Below, piece after piece: positions 17,613-26,203 of a DNA stretch of 41,940 bases. Position 1 is the first letter of the stretch, and the number at the start of each line of letters is the position of its first letter. Both the position numbers and the translations under genes were made by a program. The notes below the pieces were generated by a model. The model was not told the origin of the DNA. It saw only the letters and a list, made by a program, of their open reading frames with translations, and ran no database searches. Source of the DNA: Firmicutes bacterium HGW-Firmicutes-4 (GTDB lineage Bacteria; Bacillota; Clostridia; Eubacteriales; Eubacteriaceae); the NCBI GenBank assembly GCA_002841405.1, contig PGZR01000008.1:1-41940 (forward strand). The letters are read 5' to 3'.

Positions 17613-18590
17613 TTAAATAAGACAGTTTACCAATTCATCAATGCTGAACTTGTAAAAAATACTTTCAGCATTAATTTCTTTTAAAACGGCTCTGATATTG
17701 TCTTCCTTGTAAAAACATCCCGCGAGAGAACACGAAACATAATCAATGTCTCCTTTGCAAAAAAAATCTCCATAAATTTTGCATTCCGTAATGCAGCCTT
17801 GCTTGATGTTAAGATGAAATTCAATTTTTCCACCTTCATATCGTTTGCTTTTAATAATGTTAAATTTCGGAGATTTTCCATAGTTCCATTCCCAACTTTT
17901 AAACTTCTGATCTCTAATTTCATTAACTCTATCAATATCTTTCAATGTCAATACATACCGTTTATCATTGTTTCTGAGTATCTCATCCACAATCAAATTT
18001 TTAAAAGCATTTGAATTGATTTTTCTGTCAAAATGATCTTTTACGTTTGTGACTCTCTCCCGCACTGATTTTAATCCTTTTGAAATAATTTTATCATCAG
18101 AAACAGTAATTGCTTTAACAAGCTCGTTTAAATCTGTATTAAACAGAATAGATCCATGATGAAGACCACAGCGTTCGTCACAATACTGAGAATTACCTGA
18201 AATCTTCTTTCCTTTGATATAAATATCATTACGATCATTATAATTTGCTTCAATTCCCTGTTTTGCTAAAGCGTTAATCACCGGTTTAACATACTCAGTA
18301 AAGTCAATATTCATAAATGGCTTTTTTATAATGTAACTAAATTGCCACCCATTTGGATCTGTATATATTGTTCCACCACCAGTTATTCGTCTTACTACAC
18401 AGATTTTTTTTTCTTTTACATAATTACAGTTTATTTCTTCAATTGTATTTTGATGTTTGCCTATCATTAATGTTGGAACAGTTCTCCAAAATAGAAAAAC
18501 ATCATCCTTCAAATCGAGTTCTTTTAATAAATAATATTCGAGCGCAAAATTAAAATAGGGGTCCAGTGAATCATTTTCTATATAAATCAT
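17613..18590 (-). CDS. lplA: Lipoate-protein ligase
   Basis: About 325 residues. It activates lipoate with ATP and attaches it to a lysine of a lipoyl domain. Visible are the lipoate/AMP-binding motif RRITGGGTIYTD (near 70-80), the KGKKISGNSQ loop carrying the catalytic lysine near residue 130, and HHGSILF. A C-terminal accessory domain (about 240-325) is present, as in full LplA enzymes. The ATG at 18590 overlaps the end of lipA by a few bases; an upstream in-frame TTG at 18599 is less likely. Pairing lipA and lplA next to E3, and about 15 kb from a free lipoyl protein, suggests dedicated lipoylation of the E1/E2 complex in this island. Confidence 0.92.
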   Translation of the reverse strand: MIYIENDSLDPYFNFALEYYLLKELDLKDDVFLFWRTVPTLMIGKHQNTIEEINCNYVKEKKICVVRRITGGGTIYTDPNGWQFSYIIKKPFMNIDFTEYVKPVINALAKQGIEANYNDRNDIYIKGKKISGNSQYCDERCGLHHGSILFNTDLNELVKAITVSDDKIISKGLKSVRERVTNVKDHFDRKINSNAFKNLIVDEILRNNDKRYVLTLKDIDRVNEIRDQKFKSWEWNYGKSPKFNIIKSKRYEGGKIEFHLNIKQGCITECKIYGDFFCKGDIDYVSCSLAGCFYKEDNIRAVLKEINAESIFYKFSIDELVNCLI

Positions 18591-18591
18591 A

Positions 18592-19461
18592 TTATGCAAT
18601 CCATTCCCTTCGTATTTTTTCTACGGCTTCTATCGCATTATAAGAACTCCTGACAAGCGATGAACTTGCTACAAACTTTATCCCTTTACTTTCGCCTATT
18701 TCTTTATAGGCATCAAATCTTTTCTGGGAAATGTATTCTTTAACACTGATGTGTTTTTTACTTGGTCTTAAATATTGACCAATTGTTAAAATATCACAAT
18801 TAATTTCAACTAAATGATCCATTACTTTGTATACTTCTTTTTCTGTTTCTCCCAGCCCTACCATAATTCCAGTTTTACTGATAATATTTGGTGCCTCTTC
18901 TTTTATATGTTTCAGTAAAATCAATGATCTAAAATACTGTGCACTTGGTCTTACCGAGTGGTATAGTGATGGCACCGTTTCAAGATTATGATTGATTACA
19001 TCCGGCTCTGCTAAAATTATTTTTTCGATATCTCTCTTATTTCCCTGAAAATCGGGTATCAATACTTCAATGGTAGATTCAGGCATGGCTTTTTTCACAG
19101 CGCTAATGGTTTTAGCAAAATGCAATGCCCCTCCATCTTCGAGATCATCACGGGTTACTGAAGTGATTACGATGTGTTTTAGACCAATTTCTTTTGCAGC
19201 TGCTGCAATATTTTCTGGTTCAGCTAGATCCAAAGGTGAAGGTTTTCCAGTCAAAACTGCACAATAACTGCAGTTCCGTGTACAAATATTGCCCATAATC
19301 ATAAATGTTGCGGTCTTTTTCTTGTAACATTCTCCCATATTTGGACAAGCGGCCTCATTGCAGACGGTATTCAGGGACAAATCGGTTAATATTTTATTCA
19401 TCTTTGAAATTGATTCCGTATCATAACTTCGTCTTAGTTCTGCTGGTAACTTTTCTTTCAT
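18592..19461 (-). CDS. lipA: Lipoyl synthase (radical SAM)
   Basis: 289 residues. It inserts two sulfurs into a protein-bound octanoyl chain. It has both diagnostic iron-sulfur motifs: the auxiliary cluster C34-x4-C39-x5-C45 (VCNEAACPNMGEC) and the radical-SAM cluster C60-x3-C64-x2-C67 (CTRNCSYC). The conserved C-terminal RSSY, whose Ser ligates the auxiliary cluster, is also present. Length is normal. In Pelobacter carbinolicus a lipA homologue (acoS) lies in the acetoin-dehydrogenase cluster, as here. A 32-bp perfect palindrome lies 11 bases upstream of the start, and no strong ribosome binding site is visible. Confidence 0.95.
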   Translation of the reverse strand: MKEKLPAELRRSYDTESISKMNKILTDLSLNTVCNEAACPNMGECYKKKTATFMIMGNICTRNCSYCAVLTGKPSPLDLAEPENIAAAAKEIGLKHIVITSVTRDDLEDGGALHFAKTISAVKKAMPESTIEVLIPDFQGNKRDIEKIILAEPDVINHNLETVPSLYHSVRPSAQYFRSLILLKHIKEEAPNIISKTGIMVGLGETEKEVYKVMDHLVEINCDILTIGQYLRPSKKHISVKEYISQKRFDAYKEIGESKGIKFVASSSLVRSSYNAIEAVEKIRREWIA

Positions 19462-19472
19462 TTCTTACACTT

Positions 19473-19504
19473 ATGTAATGAGAATTTTAAAATTCTCATT
19501 ACAT
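19473..19504. promoter_or_regulatory. 32-bp perfect palindrome upstream of lipA
   Basis: ATGTAATGAGAATTTT is followed directly by its exact reverse complement with no spacer. It lies between lpdA and lipA. It could be an operator (a dyad with no loop) or, in RNA, an intercistronic stem. It is not followed by a T tract on the minus strand, so a terminator is unlikely. Confidence 0.6.
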
Positions 19505-19573
19505 ATTCCTTATTTATAAATTTAGGCTTTCTCAAAAATCCCATGAAATCTGGGCCTCAAGACGAGATGAATT

Positions 19574-20947
19574 TTAAGCTTTGTGAATACTTCTTTTATG
19601 AACATCATGCAATGCTTCCATGATTCCTTCAGACAATGTAGGATGCGGAAAAATCGACTGGCCAACCTGCTTCGCTGTTAAGCCAAGATCAATCGCTAAA
19701 GTCAATATTTGGAGCATATCGGTTCCATGAGCTCCAACAATCTCCCCGCCAATGATTTCATCTTTTCGATTCACAATTACCTTCACAAAACCCGTCGTTT
19801 TGTCTGATGCTTTCGCCTTACCAAGAGCTGCAAAATTAAATGAGCCGATTGTATAAGCAATACTCTGTTTTTTAGCCTGTTCTTCTGTTATTCCCACACA
19901 TGCAATCTCCGGATCGGTGTACACACAACGCGGAACAGCCTTATAACTGATTTCAATAGCATCTCCACAAATATCGTCTACCGCCGTTAGTGCTTCTTTG
20001 GATGCGACATGTGCTAATTGGGGAGAACTGACAATGTCTCCAATTGCATAAATACCCTCAATACTTGTTCGCATCTTTTTATCCACTTCAATCAACCCAC
20101 GTTCAGATACCAAGATATCTGTATTTTCAAGTCCTAAACCAACCGTAAATGGCTGTCTGCCTATTGAAATCAATAGCTTTTCTGCTTCAATTGCTACGCC
20201 ATCTTGAAGTATTACTTGAACCCCAGATGCTGATACATTTACTGATTCAACCTTTTTCTTTGTGATGACTTTGATCTTTTCTTTTTTAAATTGACGTTCC
20301 AGCTGTTTAGCAACATCATCGTCTTCGAAAGGCAGTAAATGTTCCATTAATTCGACAATCGTAACCTCAGTTCCCATCCGTTTCAAAAATTGACCAATTT
20401 CGCAACCGATAACCCCACCGCCAACAATAATAATTGATTTCGGCTGTTCATCCAATTCCAGCATTTCATCACTCGTTACAACACTGTTTTTGTTATAATT
20501 CAAGAATGACGGTATACTCGGTACGGAGCCCGTTGCGAGAATAATTTTATCAGCTGAAATTTCTTCTCTTGTCCCATCAGTTTTATAAACAATTACCGTG
20601 TTGTTATTCTTAAGCTGACCAAAGCCATTAATTACACTTACACCATTTGCCTTCATTAGATAATCAATCCCATTGATCAAGCCGTTCACTACCGTATTTT
20701 TTCGATCAAATGAATATCCGAAGTTATTGATTTCTGCTTGTGTTTCTATTCCAAAAACTGTTGCTTTCTTTACTGTTGCTAACGTATCCGTCACAGCCAG
20801 TAGTGCTTTTGTCGGTATACAACCTTTATTTAAACAGGTTCCTCCCAATTTTTCCTTTTCAATAAGGATAACCTCACAGCCACGTTTAGCGGCATAAATT
20901 GCTGCTTCATAACCTCCCGGGCCAGCTCCAATCACTACAACTTTCAT
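19574..20947 (-). CDS. acoL: Dihydrolipoyl dehydrogenase (E3)
   Basis: 457 residues. It reoxidises the dihydrolipoyl arm with NAD+. It has the FAD-binding GAGPGGYEAA (7-16), the redox disulfide GGTCLNKGC (Cys38/Cys43), a NAD-binding GGGVIGCEIG, and the C-terminal dimer-interface HPTLSE (about His435, Glu440) that completes the active site. Unlike some acetoin-system E3 enzymes it has no N-terminal lipoyl domain. A strong GAGGAG site precedes the ATG. It lies in the same-strand run AOR, MoaD-like, lpd, lipA, lplA. Its partners E1/E2 are encoded about 11 kb upstream on the same strand. Confidence 0.95.
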   Translation of the reverse strand: MKVVVIGAGPGGYEAAIYAAKRGCEVILIEKEKLGGTCLNKGCIPTKALLAVTDTLATVKKATVFGIETQAEINNFGYSFDRKNTVVNGLINGIDYLMKANGVSVINGFGQLKNNNTVIVYKTDGTREEISADKIILATGSVPSIPSFLNYNKNSVVTSDEMLELDEQPKSIIIVGGGVIGCEIGQFLKRMGTEVTIVELMEHLLPFEDDDVAKQLERQFKKEKIKVITKKKVESVNVSASGVQVILQDGVAIEAEKLLISIGRQPFTVGLGLENTDILVSERGLIEVDKKMRTSIEGIYAIGDIVSSPQLAHVASKEALTAVDDICGDAIEISYKAVPRCVYTDPEIACVGITEEQAKKQSIAYTIGSFNFAALGKAKASDKTTGFVKVIVNRKDEIIGGEIVGAHGTDMLQILTLAIDLGLTAKQVGQSIFPHPTLSEGIMEALHDVHKRSIHKA

Positions 20948-21141
20948 TTTTTCTCCTCTTTAAGTCAAGCACCTATTTTAGGATACTTGCGTATTATTTT
21001 TAAGCAAATAGTTCAGAATTTCTGATTCCTTTTAGTATTCTTCCAAACCATTTTTTTTTGTGAAGATTTACATTAGAGACTTTTGGGGCCAGTTTGACGG
21101 CACAGCTGAAGTCTCCAATCTTGCACATACTATTGAATTGG
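20948..21141 (-). other. Intercistronic region with a stem-loop
   Basis: About 190 bases between the ThiS-like gene and E3. GAGACTT (21076-21082) and AAGTCTC (21109-21115) form a stem with partial inner pairing but no T tract. A 61-codon minus frame (21000-21185) overlaps the end of the ThiS-like gene and has no family resemblance, so it is not called. Confidence 0.35.
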
Positions 21142-21351
21142 TTATCCCCCCACTGGTAAATTTCTTGTCTTGATAATATCCCCATCTTTTATAAAGACTT
21201 GATAAATAGCAGCCGGACAGATGATCACATCATTGACGATCACAAGCAATGCAGATGTACTTATCTCATTTTTATTTTTTATGACCTGAAGTAATCCAGC
21301 AATTGTTACATGCTCTAAAAATTCATATTGTTGGTTATTGACGGTAATCAC
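21142..21351 (-). CDS. ThiS/MoaD-like small sulfur-carrier protein
   Basis: 69 residues in a ubiquitin-like pattern (MITVNNQQYEF, then VNDVII and KDGDIIKTR) ending exactly in Gly-Gly (LPVGG). That is the thiocarboxylate-forming terminus of MoaD and ThiS. The start is a GTG nine bases after the stop of the oxidoreductase gene, so the two are one transcript. In many anaerobes a MoaD-like gene follows an aldehyde:ferredoxin oxidoreductase gene and is presumed to provide dithiolene sulfur for the tungstopterin cofactor; that role is inferred here. No MoeB/ThiF-type activating enzyme is nearby. Confidence 0.75.
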   Translation of the reverse strand: MITVNNQQYEFLEHVTIAGLLQVIKNKNEISTSALLVIVNDVIICPAAIYQVFIKDGDIIKTRNLPVGG

Positions 21352-21360
21352 GATTTTCTC

Positions 21361-23049
21361 TTATATTCCCATCATTTCTGCTGGAATGTTGAACGTTTTG
21401 CCGGTAGATGGTAAAGGCTCCGTTCTAAAAAACTCTGGAATTTGATTATCTGCTTTCGTCCATCCCGCTTTTTTATTAAACTCATGTTCCATTTTCAGTG
21501 TTTTATCTGCAGCAGCGAAAAGACCCTCTGCATTTAGATCTCCACCATACATTGCGTTATACAATTCTGCCAGTTGGTCAAGCTGTCCCCCTAAAGTTGA
21601 CATGGTCATCATACAGGTCATGCTGTCAGCCATTGCAAAAATGCGCTGCATGACATTAGATGTTTGAATAGCTCCTGCGAGATCTGTTGGATCATCCTTA
21701 CCCAAGGTGATCCCTGCTGTGTGGTCAGCACCCATAGACGATGTCGCATAAGTGAATCCTGTGCCGATTGTCCCTCTTGGATCATAACCCGGTATTGCCT
21801 GGTTTTTACATGTTGGTATGCGCTTAATGTTGTAATGTTCGCCTACTGCTGCGGTACCCTGACCGATTAAATTTCCAATTTCTGTGCCCTCAGCTATCTG
21901 CTGATATAGTTCTAAAGCTGCATTTGCATCTCCCCAGGGTATGATTTCTGCTTCCATACAAAGTGCAATCGAGGCACCAGTTTCGATCGTATCCAGTCCA
22001 AGATCATCACAAATTCGGTCCATTCTTGCGATGGTTTCAAAATCATAAATATCGCAATTAGGCCCGCAAAGTGCAATGGTTTCGTATTCAAATCCACCGG
22101 TCAAAAATTTACCGTCATTATCCTTGATGATATTTGAGCATTTAATCAAACAACCGGATTGACAAGGATGCTGATTTTTTCCGTTCCGGTTAACAAAATC
22201 AATAAATTTATCTGATTTAAGATTGTCAATTTTCTCTGAAATGGTACCGGTGAAATTATGTGTCGGAATAATCCCAGCAACACCAGTTTTATCAATTGTA
22301 CAGGCCGTCCCTATCAGCGAAAAAGGATTTGTTTTTGATGCCTCTGCAACCGATTTGTTCAGTGCCTTTCTAATTCTTGAAAATTTCTCTTGATCCGCAT
22401 ACGCTGGCTTGCTTTTTTCATCTGCATTTTGAATAACAATTCCTTTGATCCCCTTGGATGCCAGCACCGATCCTAAACCTCCTCGCCCTGCTGCCCGACA
22501 GGGATAATTTGTCCCGTATTCGGTAATTTGTAACGACGAATTCTTATAAAGTCGTTCACCTGCGACACCTATTGAGATCACTGATATGTTTTCGCTATAT
22601 TTTTTCTGCATGTTCTCTACAAATTCATAATTATTCATTCCCTGATACGATGTCGCATCTTCCAGACTTATGCTGCCATCGGAACGGATTAAAATTACCT
22701 TCATTATTCCATCAATTTTTGGTTTGCTTTCGATAATAATAGATCTTATATTATGATCACTCAAAGCCTTAGCTGCGCTACCACCTACGTTTGATTCCTT
22801 TATCCCACCGGTTAAAGGGCTTTTTGCCCCAACTGAAAGACGATTTGCACAAACCAAACCGCTTCCTGCAAACATACTGGTGCAGATAATAATTTTAGCT
22901 TCTTCACCCAATGGATCACAGTCTGGATTAACCTCATCATTCAGGAATTGAGCAATTAAACTTCTTCCTCCCAAACCCATATAAGCATCCTTGTATTCTT
23001 CAGTTTCTATCAGATTTTTATTAGAATTAATTCTTATTGTTTTCCACAT
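21361..23049 (-). CDS. Aldehyde:ferredoxin oxidoreductase (W/Mo-bis-pterin)
   Basis: 562 residues, close to the family's 600. It oxidises an aldehyde to the acid with ferredoxin, or the reverse under CO/H2. It has the N-terminal AOR domain (GLGGRSLIAQFL, then NRLSVGAKSPLTGG and RAAGRGGLGSV, the pterin contacts) and C-terminal domains. The cluster motif is HPCQSGCLIKCSN near residue 293-301. Its cysteine spacing is x3-x3, not the x2-x3 of Pyrococcus AOR. A later Cys (DSMTCMM, about 480) is the candidate fourth ligand. A strong AAGGAG site precedes the ATG. It is clustered with Fe-alcohol dehydrogenase and a CoA-transferase, which fits disposal of an aldehyde product. Aldehyde specificity cannot be read from the sequence. 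Confidence 0.9.
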   Translation of the reverse strand: MWKTIRINSNKNLIETEEYKDAYMGLGGRSLIAQFLNDEVNPDCDPLGEEAKIIICTSMFAGSGLVCANRLSVGAKSPLTGGIKESNVGGSAAKALSDHNIRSIIIESKPKIDGIMKVILIRSDGSISLEDATSYQGMNNYEFVENMQKKYSENISVISIGVAGERLYKNSSLQITEYGTNYPCRAAGRGGLGSVLASKGIKGIVIQNADEKSKPAYADQEKFSRIRKALNKSVAEASKTNPFSLIGTACTIDKTGVAGIIPTHNFTGTISEKIDNLKSDKFIDFVNRNGKNQHPCQSGCLIKCSNIIKDNDGKFLTGGFEYETIALCGPNCDIYDFETIARMDRICDDLGLDTIETGASIALCMEAEIIPWGDANAALELYQQIAEGTEIGNLIGQGTAAVGEHYNIKRIPTCKNQAIPGYDPRGTIGTGFTYATSSMGADHTAGITLGKDDPTDLAGAIQTSNVMQRIFAMADSMTCMMTMSTLGGQLDQLAELYNAMYGGDLNAEGLFAAADKTLKMEHEFNKKAGWTKADNQIPEFFRTEPLPSTGKTFNIPAEMMGI

Positions 23050-23156
23050 GATTTACTCCTTGTTTACAGATATTTGATCAATGATAACTGCCATTGAAAT
23101 TTTTATATATTCTTTTTTCTATCAAACCATTCAAAATAAATAGTGTTTTGCAAGTT

Positions 23157-23189
23157 AATTATCATTACCTAACTTTTTTAATGATAATT
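23157..23189. promoter_or_regulatory. 11-bp inverted repeat upstream of AOR
   Basis: AATTATCATTA (23157-23167) and TAATGATAATT (23179-23189) are perfect inverse copies around an 11-base centre. They lie between the Fe-alcohol dehydrogenase and the AOR start. There is no T tract on the minus strand, so it may be a processing stem or an operator. Confidence 0.45.
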
Positions 23190-23198
23190 TTTAAATTA

Positions 23199-24365
23199 CT
23201 AGTCTGCTAATTCATAGGTTCGGTCAATAATCCATTTTGCTCCGTCGTCATCAAGTTTTCTTGGACAGAAATTTACCATAATGTCTTTAAATGCTAATGG
23301 TATTATTTTTTCATAAGCGACTTGTTTATCAGGAACAAATTCGGTGATATCCGGTATCCCAACAGAGCGATACATTTCATGAATCGTTTCTGAAGTCTTC
23401 TTCGCAATTGACTCCGTGCTATCGGTGTCTTTATAATTGACATCCAGTAAATCTGCAATTTTAATTATTTCTTTGGGACATTCTTCAACCACAAATTCAA
23501 GACATGCAGGCGTAAAGATGGCACAACTAACGCCATGAGGCACATGAAAAATGGCTCCCATCGAATGCGCAAATGCATGGCTCATTGAACATTTTGCATT
23601 TGCTAAGGCAATACCACCCAAATTTGACGCTAAATGCATCTCGGTACGAGCTTCCAGATCATTGCCATTTTCGATGACTTTTTTATAACTGTTTTTCATT
23701 AATCGGATGGCTTCATATGATATACTTTGAGTAATCAAATTTGTCATATTGGATGTTATTGCATCAATTGCATGAGCGAGAACATCAAAAGCACACGCTG
23801 CCGTGACCTTAGGCGGCACACCTAGAACTAGTTCTGGATCAATCAGAGCCATATCTGGCATGGTTCCCATCCCGATAACGACTCGCTTCGAGCCACTTTC
23901 TGTATCCGTGATTACACTTCCCTTAGATGCTTCACTACCCGTTCCAGATGTTGTTGGAATTGCAATCATCGGTACGCCTGATTTTTGGGGAAATGATAAG
24001 TCATAAAAGCTCTGAAGCGGTTCATCGTTATTCAGCAATAATTTAACCCCCTTTCCTGCATCAATACTGCTGCCGCCACCAATTGCAACTACGCCATCAA
24101 CTTTCTCTTTTTTAGCAAAGTCTACCATTTCTGTGATAATCAAATCCGTCGGATCAGCCTCTACTCTATTACTTGTGACTACTTCTATCCCTTCATGTCG
24201 AATAGCATCGATTATTTTTTCGGTTATTCCAGCCGCCTCAACGCCTTTATCATACATGACCAGGACTTTAGTGCATCCCAGTTCTTTTAGTTTTTCACCT
24301 GTTTTGCTTGAAATTCCTACATCAATAAACTGTGGTATTAACATCACGAATGCGTTCGTCTTCAT
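23199..24365 (-). CDS. Iron-containing alcohol dehydrogenase (group III)
   Basis: 388 residues, full length. It interconverts an alcohol and an aldehyde with NAD(P)H. The nucleotide-binding GGGSSIDAGKG is near residue 97, and TTSGTGSEAS near residue 139. The metal ligands are in AFDVLAHAID (Asp and His) and in SHAFAHSMGAIFHVPHG (two His). It follows the alpha/beta-hydrolase gene after 48 bases and precedes AOR, so the pair could turn the same aldehyde into alcohol or acid according to redox state. Substrate specificity (ethanol, longer alcohols or 1,3-propanediol type) is not determined. Confidence 0.93.
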   Translation of the reverse strand: MKTNAFVMLIPQFIDVGISSKTGEKLKELGCTKVLVMYDKGVEAAGITEKIIDAIRHEGIEVVTSNRVEADPTDLIITEMVDFAKKEKVDGVVAIGGGSSIDAGKGVKLLLNNDEPLQSFYDLSFPQKSGVPMIAIPTTSGTGSEASKGSVITDTESGSKRVVIGMGTMPDMALIDPELVLGVPPKVTAACAFDVLAHAIDAITSNMTNLITQSISYEAIRLMKNSYKKVIENGNDLEARTEMHLASNLGGIALANAKCSMSHAFAHSMGAIFHVPHGVSCAIFTPACLEFVVEECPKEIIKIADLLDVNYKDTDSTESIAKKTSETIHEMYRSVGIPDITEFVPDKQVAYEKIIPLAFKDIMVNFCPRKLDDDGAKWIIDRTYELAD

Positions 24366-24413
24366 CTTATTTCTCCTAAATTATAATTATTTAATGTTTT
24401 TCATTTGTGTGAA

Positions 24414-25301
24414 TTATTTAGTTGCTGGATTGTTTTCGATTAGCTCGATAATCTCTTTTATACATTCTTGCTCATTGTTTTCCATCAGCCAATGTCCTGC
24501 TCCGTCAAGTTCAACAAATTTATAATACCCTTTCATGTATTCATGGCCTTTTTCAACCCCTACTCTTCCCAATGCAAAGTCATGATTTCCCCAAATGTAA
24601 CAGGTCGGCGTATATATAGGACCAAACAGAATCTCTGGATTTTGCTCGCTTGGTTTTACCAGCATTAGCGCTCTATACCAATTGAGTATTGATGTGCATG
24701 CTTCTTTATCTGAGAATATTTCAAGAAAATCATCAATATTTTTACTTTCAAATCCATCCCAGATTTCTCTAAGTCTAGCATGGTCATCCTTAATAAGTAG
24801 CTCCTCTGGACGGTCGGGAGTTAGATATTCAAAGATATAATGACTTTGTTTCTGCTGTTCAGGATCATTTGCAACCGCCCATTCAAATGCTGCCGAATGA
24901 GGTGTTGACATGGCTGTCCAAGACTGTATTCTTTCCGGATAGAGGGTAACAGCAGCCCAACCTACACCAGCGCCCCAATCATGGCCAATTAAATGGAATT
25001 TTCCCTTTTCACCAACTGCATCCGCTAAAGCGACAAAATCAGAAGCTAATTTTCGTGTGGTAAAATTTTCCATACCAACTGGTCGCGCACCATCACTGTA
25101 ACCACGTTGGTTTGGGGCCAGACAACGATAGCCTTTATCTGCAAGTTTCTTAATAATATTCTCCCAGATAATAGAACTTTGCGGAAAGCCATGTAATAAG
25201 ATGACCAATTCACCCTTATTATCCAGTCCACAGGTTCGACACGTAAAATCCATTTCATTTGCTGAAATAGTGGTCTTTTTTACTTCATTATTCATCATCA
25301 T
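24414..25301 (-). CDS. Alpha/beta hydrolase, epoxide-hydrolase/haloalkane-dehalogenase type
   Basis: 295 residues. The oxyanion segment is HGFPQSSIIW, and the nucleophile elbow GHDWGAGVGW places an Asp, not Ser, at the active site near residue 110. That is the signature of soluble epoxide hydrolases and dehalogenases. A cap domain (about 145-225) contains Tyr residues (HYIFEYL, NWYRAL) that could activate an epoxide. The acid is in GNHDFAL and the catalytic His in GAGHW. It could open an epoxide to a vicinal diol, which would fit the diol/acyloin enzymes of this island; this is inference. It sits in an operon-like row with the MBL-fold gene upstream and Fe-alcohol dehydrogenase downstream. 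Confidence 0.85.
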   Translation of the reverse strand: MMMNNEVKKTTISANEMDFTCRTCGLDNKGELVILLHGFPQSSIIWENIIKKLADKGYRCLAPNQRGYSDGARPVGMENFTTRKLASDFVALADAVGEKGKFHLIGHDWGAGVGWAAVTLYPERIQSWTAMSTPHSAAFEWAVANDPEQQKQSHYIFEYLTPDRPEELLIKDDHARLREIWDGFESKNIDDFLEIFSDKEACTSILNWYRALMLVKPSEQNPEILFGPIYTPTCYIWGNHDFALGRVGVEKGHEYMKGYYKFVELDGAGHWLMENNEQECIKEIIELIENNPATK

Positions 25302-25323
25302 AATCTCCCTCTTTCTATACTTA

Positions 25324-26094
25324 TCATATTTTAATTGTTTCCATTGTTTCTAAACATACATAAACCTTTGGCAGTGAACTACTATATTTACTGACATTCT
25401 CCATAGCCCTTTCCCTGTAGTGGAATTTGTCATGTTGTTGTAATGGAATATGACAGGAAATAGCCAACTGAGGATTAACTACGTCACTGATAAAAGTGCG
25501 TCCTTTTTTCTGGCTAATTTCTGTAAAATTTATACAAACCGTATCAATCGTTTCATTTCTCAACCAATCAGTAATATTCGAATTACCAGATTCTGCATCT
25601 CCCATAAAAAGGATCTGCTGATCTGCAACACTGATTAAATAGCTAAAGTGATTAACTGTATTATGATATTTGATCCCATCATGGTATGTTCTTGCCGCCT
25701 TAATTTTAATATTTCCAGCTTCAATAACGGTAACTTCACCATATCCAGAATTCAAATACGAAATTGGATTTGGCAGAAGATCCAAATCGTCTTTCATATA
25801 AATTTTATTATTTTCATCAAGTTCTGGTAATATTATTTTTGTTTCCTGATTTTGTACTTCACATAGCTTTTTTAGATCACAGTGATCTTTATGCACATGT
25901 GTAAAAATCAAAAAATCAATATTACTGAACTCTTCCTCACCATTGATAATTTTATTCATTATTTTCTCGGGTATGGGGCTGAAATTGAGTGCCTGTTCAG
26001 TATGAATACCATCAATCAAAATTTTTGTATTTCCATCAGTTAACATAAAACCGGCATTTGATAAATATGTTATTAAAATATCGTTTTTTTTCAT
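25324..26094 (-). CDS. Metallo-beta-lactamase-fold hydrolase
   Basis: 256 residues. It shows the MBL motif THVHKDHCD (near 85-93), an upstream strand with a conserved Asp (ILIDGIHTEQ), a later His (ARTYHDG) and FMGDAESG, so a binuclear metal site is likely. It resembles UlaG/RomA-like hydrolases more than beta-lactamases. The substrate is unknown; a lactone or phosphoester is possible. A strong TAGGAGG site precedes the ATG. It is the first gene of the minus-strand row MBL, hydrolase, Fe-ADH, AOR and is divergent from the LuxR-type regulator, with which it shares a 109-base intergenic region. Confidence 0.85.
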   Translation of the reverse strand: MKKNDILITYLSNAGFMLTDGNTKILIDGIHTEQALNFSPIPEKIMNKIINGEEEFSNIDFLIFTHVHKDHCDLKKLCEVQNQETKIILPELDENNKIYMKDDLDLLPNPISYLNSGYGEVTVIEAGNIKIKAARTYHDGIKYHNTVNHFSYLISVADQQILFMGDAESGNSNITDWLRNETIDTVCINFTEISQKKGRTFISDVVNPQLAISCHIPLQQHDKFHYRERAMENVSKYSSSLPKVYVCLETMETIKI

Positions 26095-26203
26095 CTGTCC
26101 TCCTAAGAGTAAGATTCTCTTGCTTTCTTATATTTTTTTGTTATATAATAATGTTAACGTTTAAGTTACTATAAAAATTAGACTTTAAAGGCGGTGCAGT
26201 GTT

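Noticed and set aside
21000-21185. 61-codon minus-strand frame after the ThiS-like gene
   Set aside because: It overlaps the 3' end of a convincing gene in another frame, has no ribosome binding site and resembles no family.
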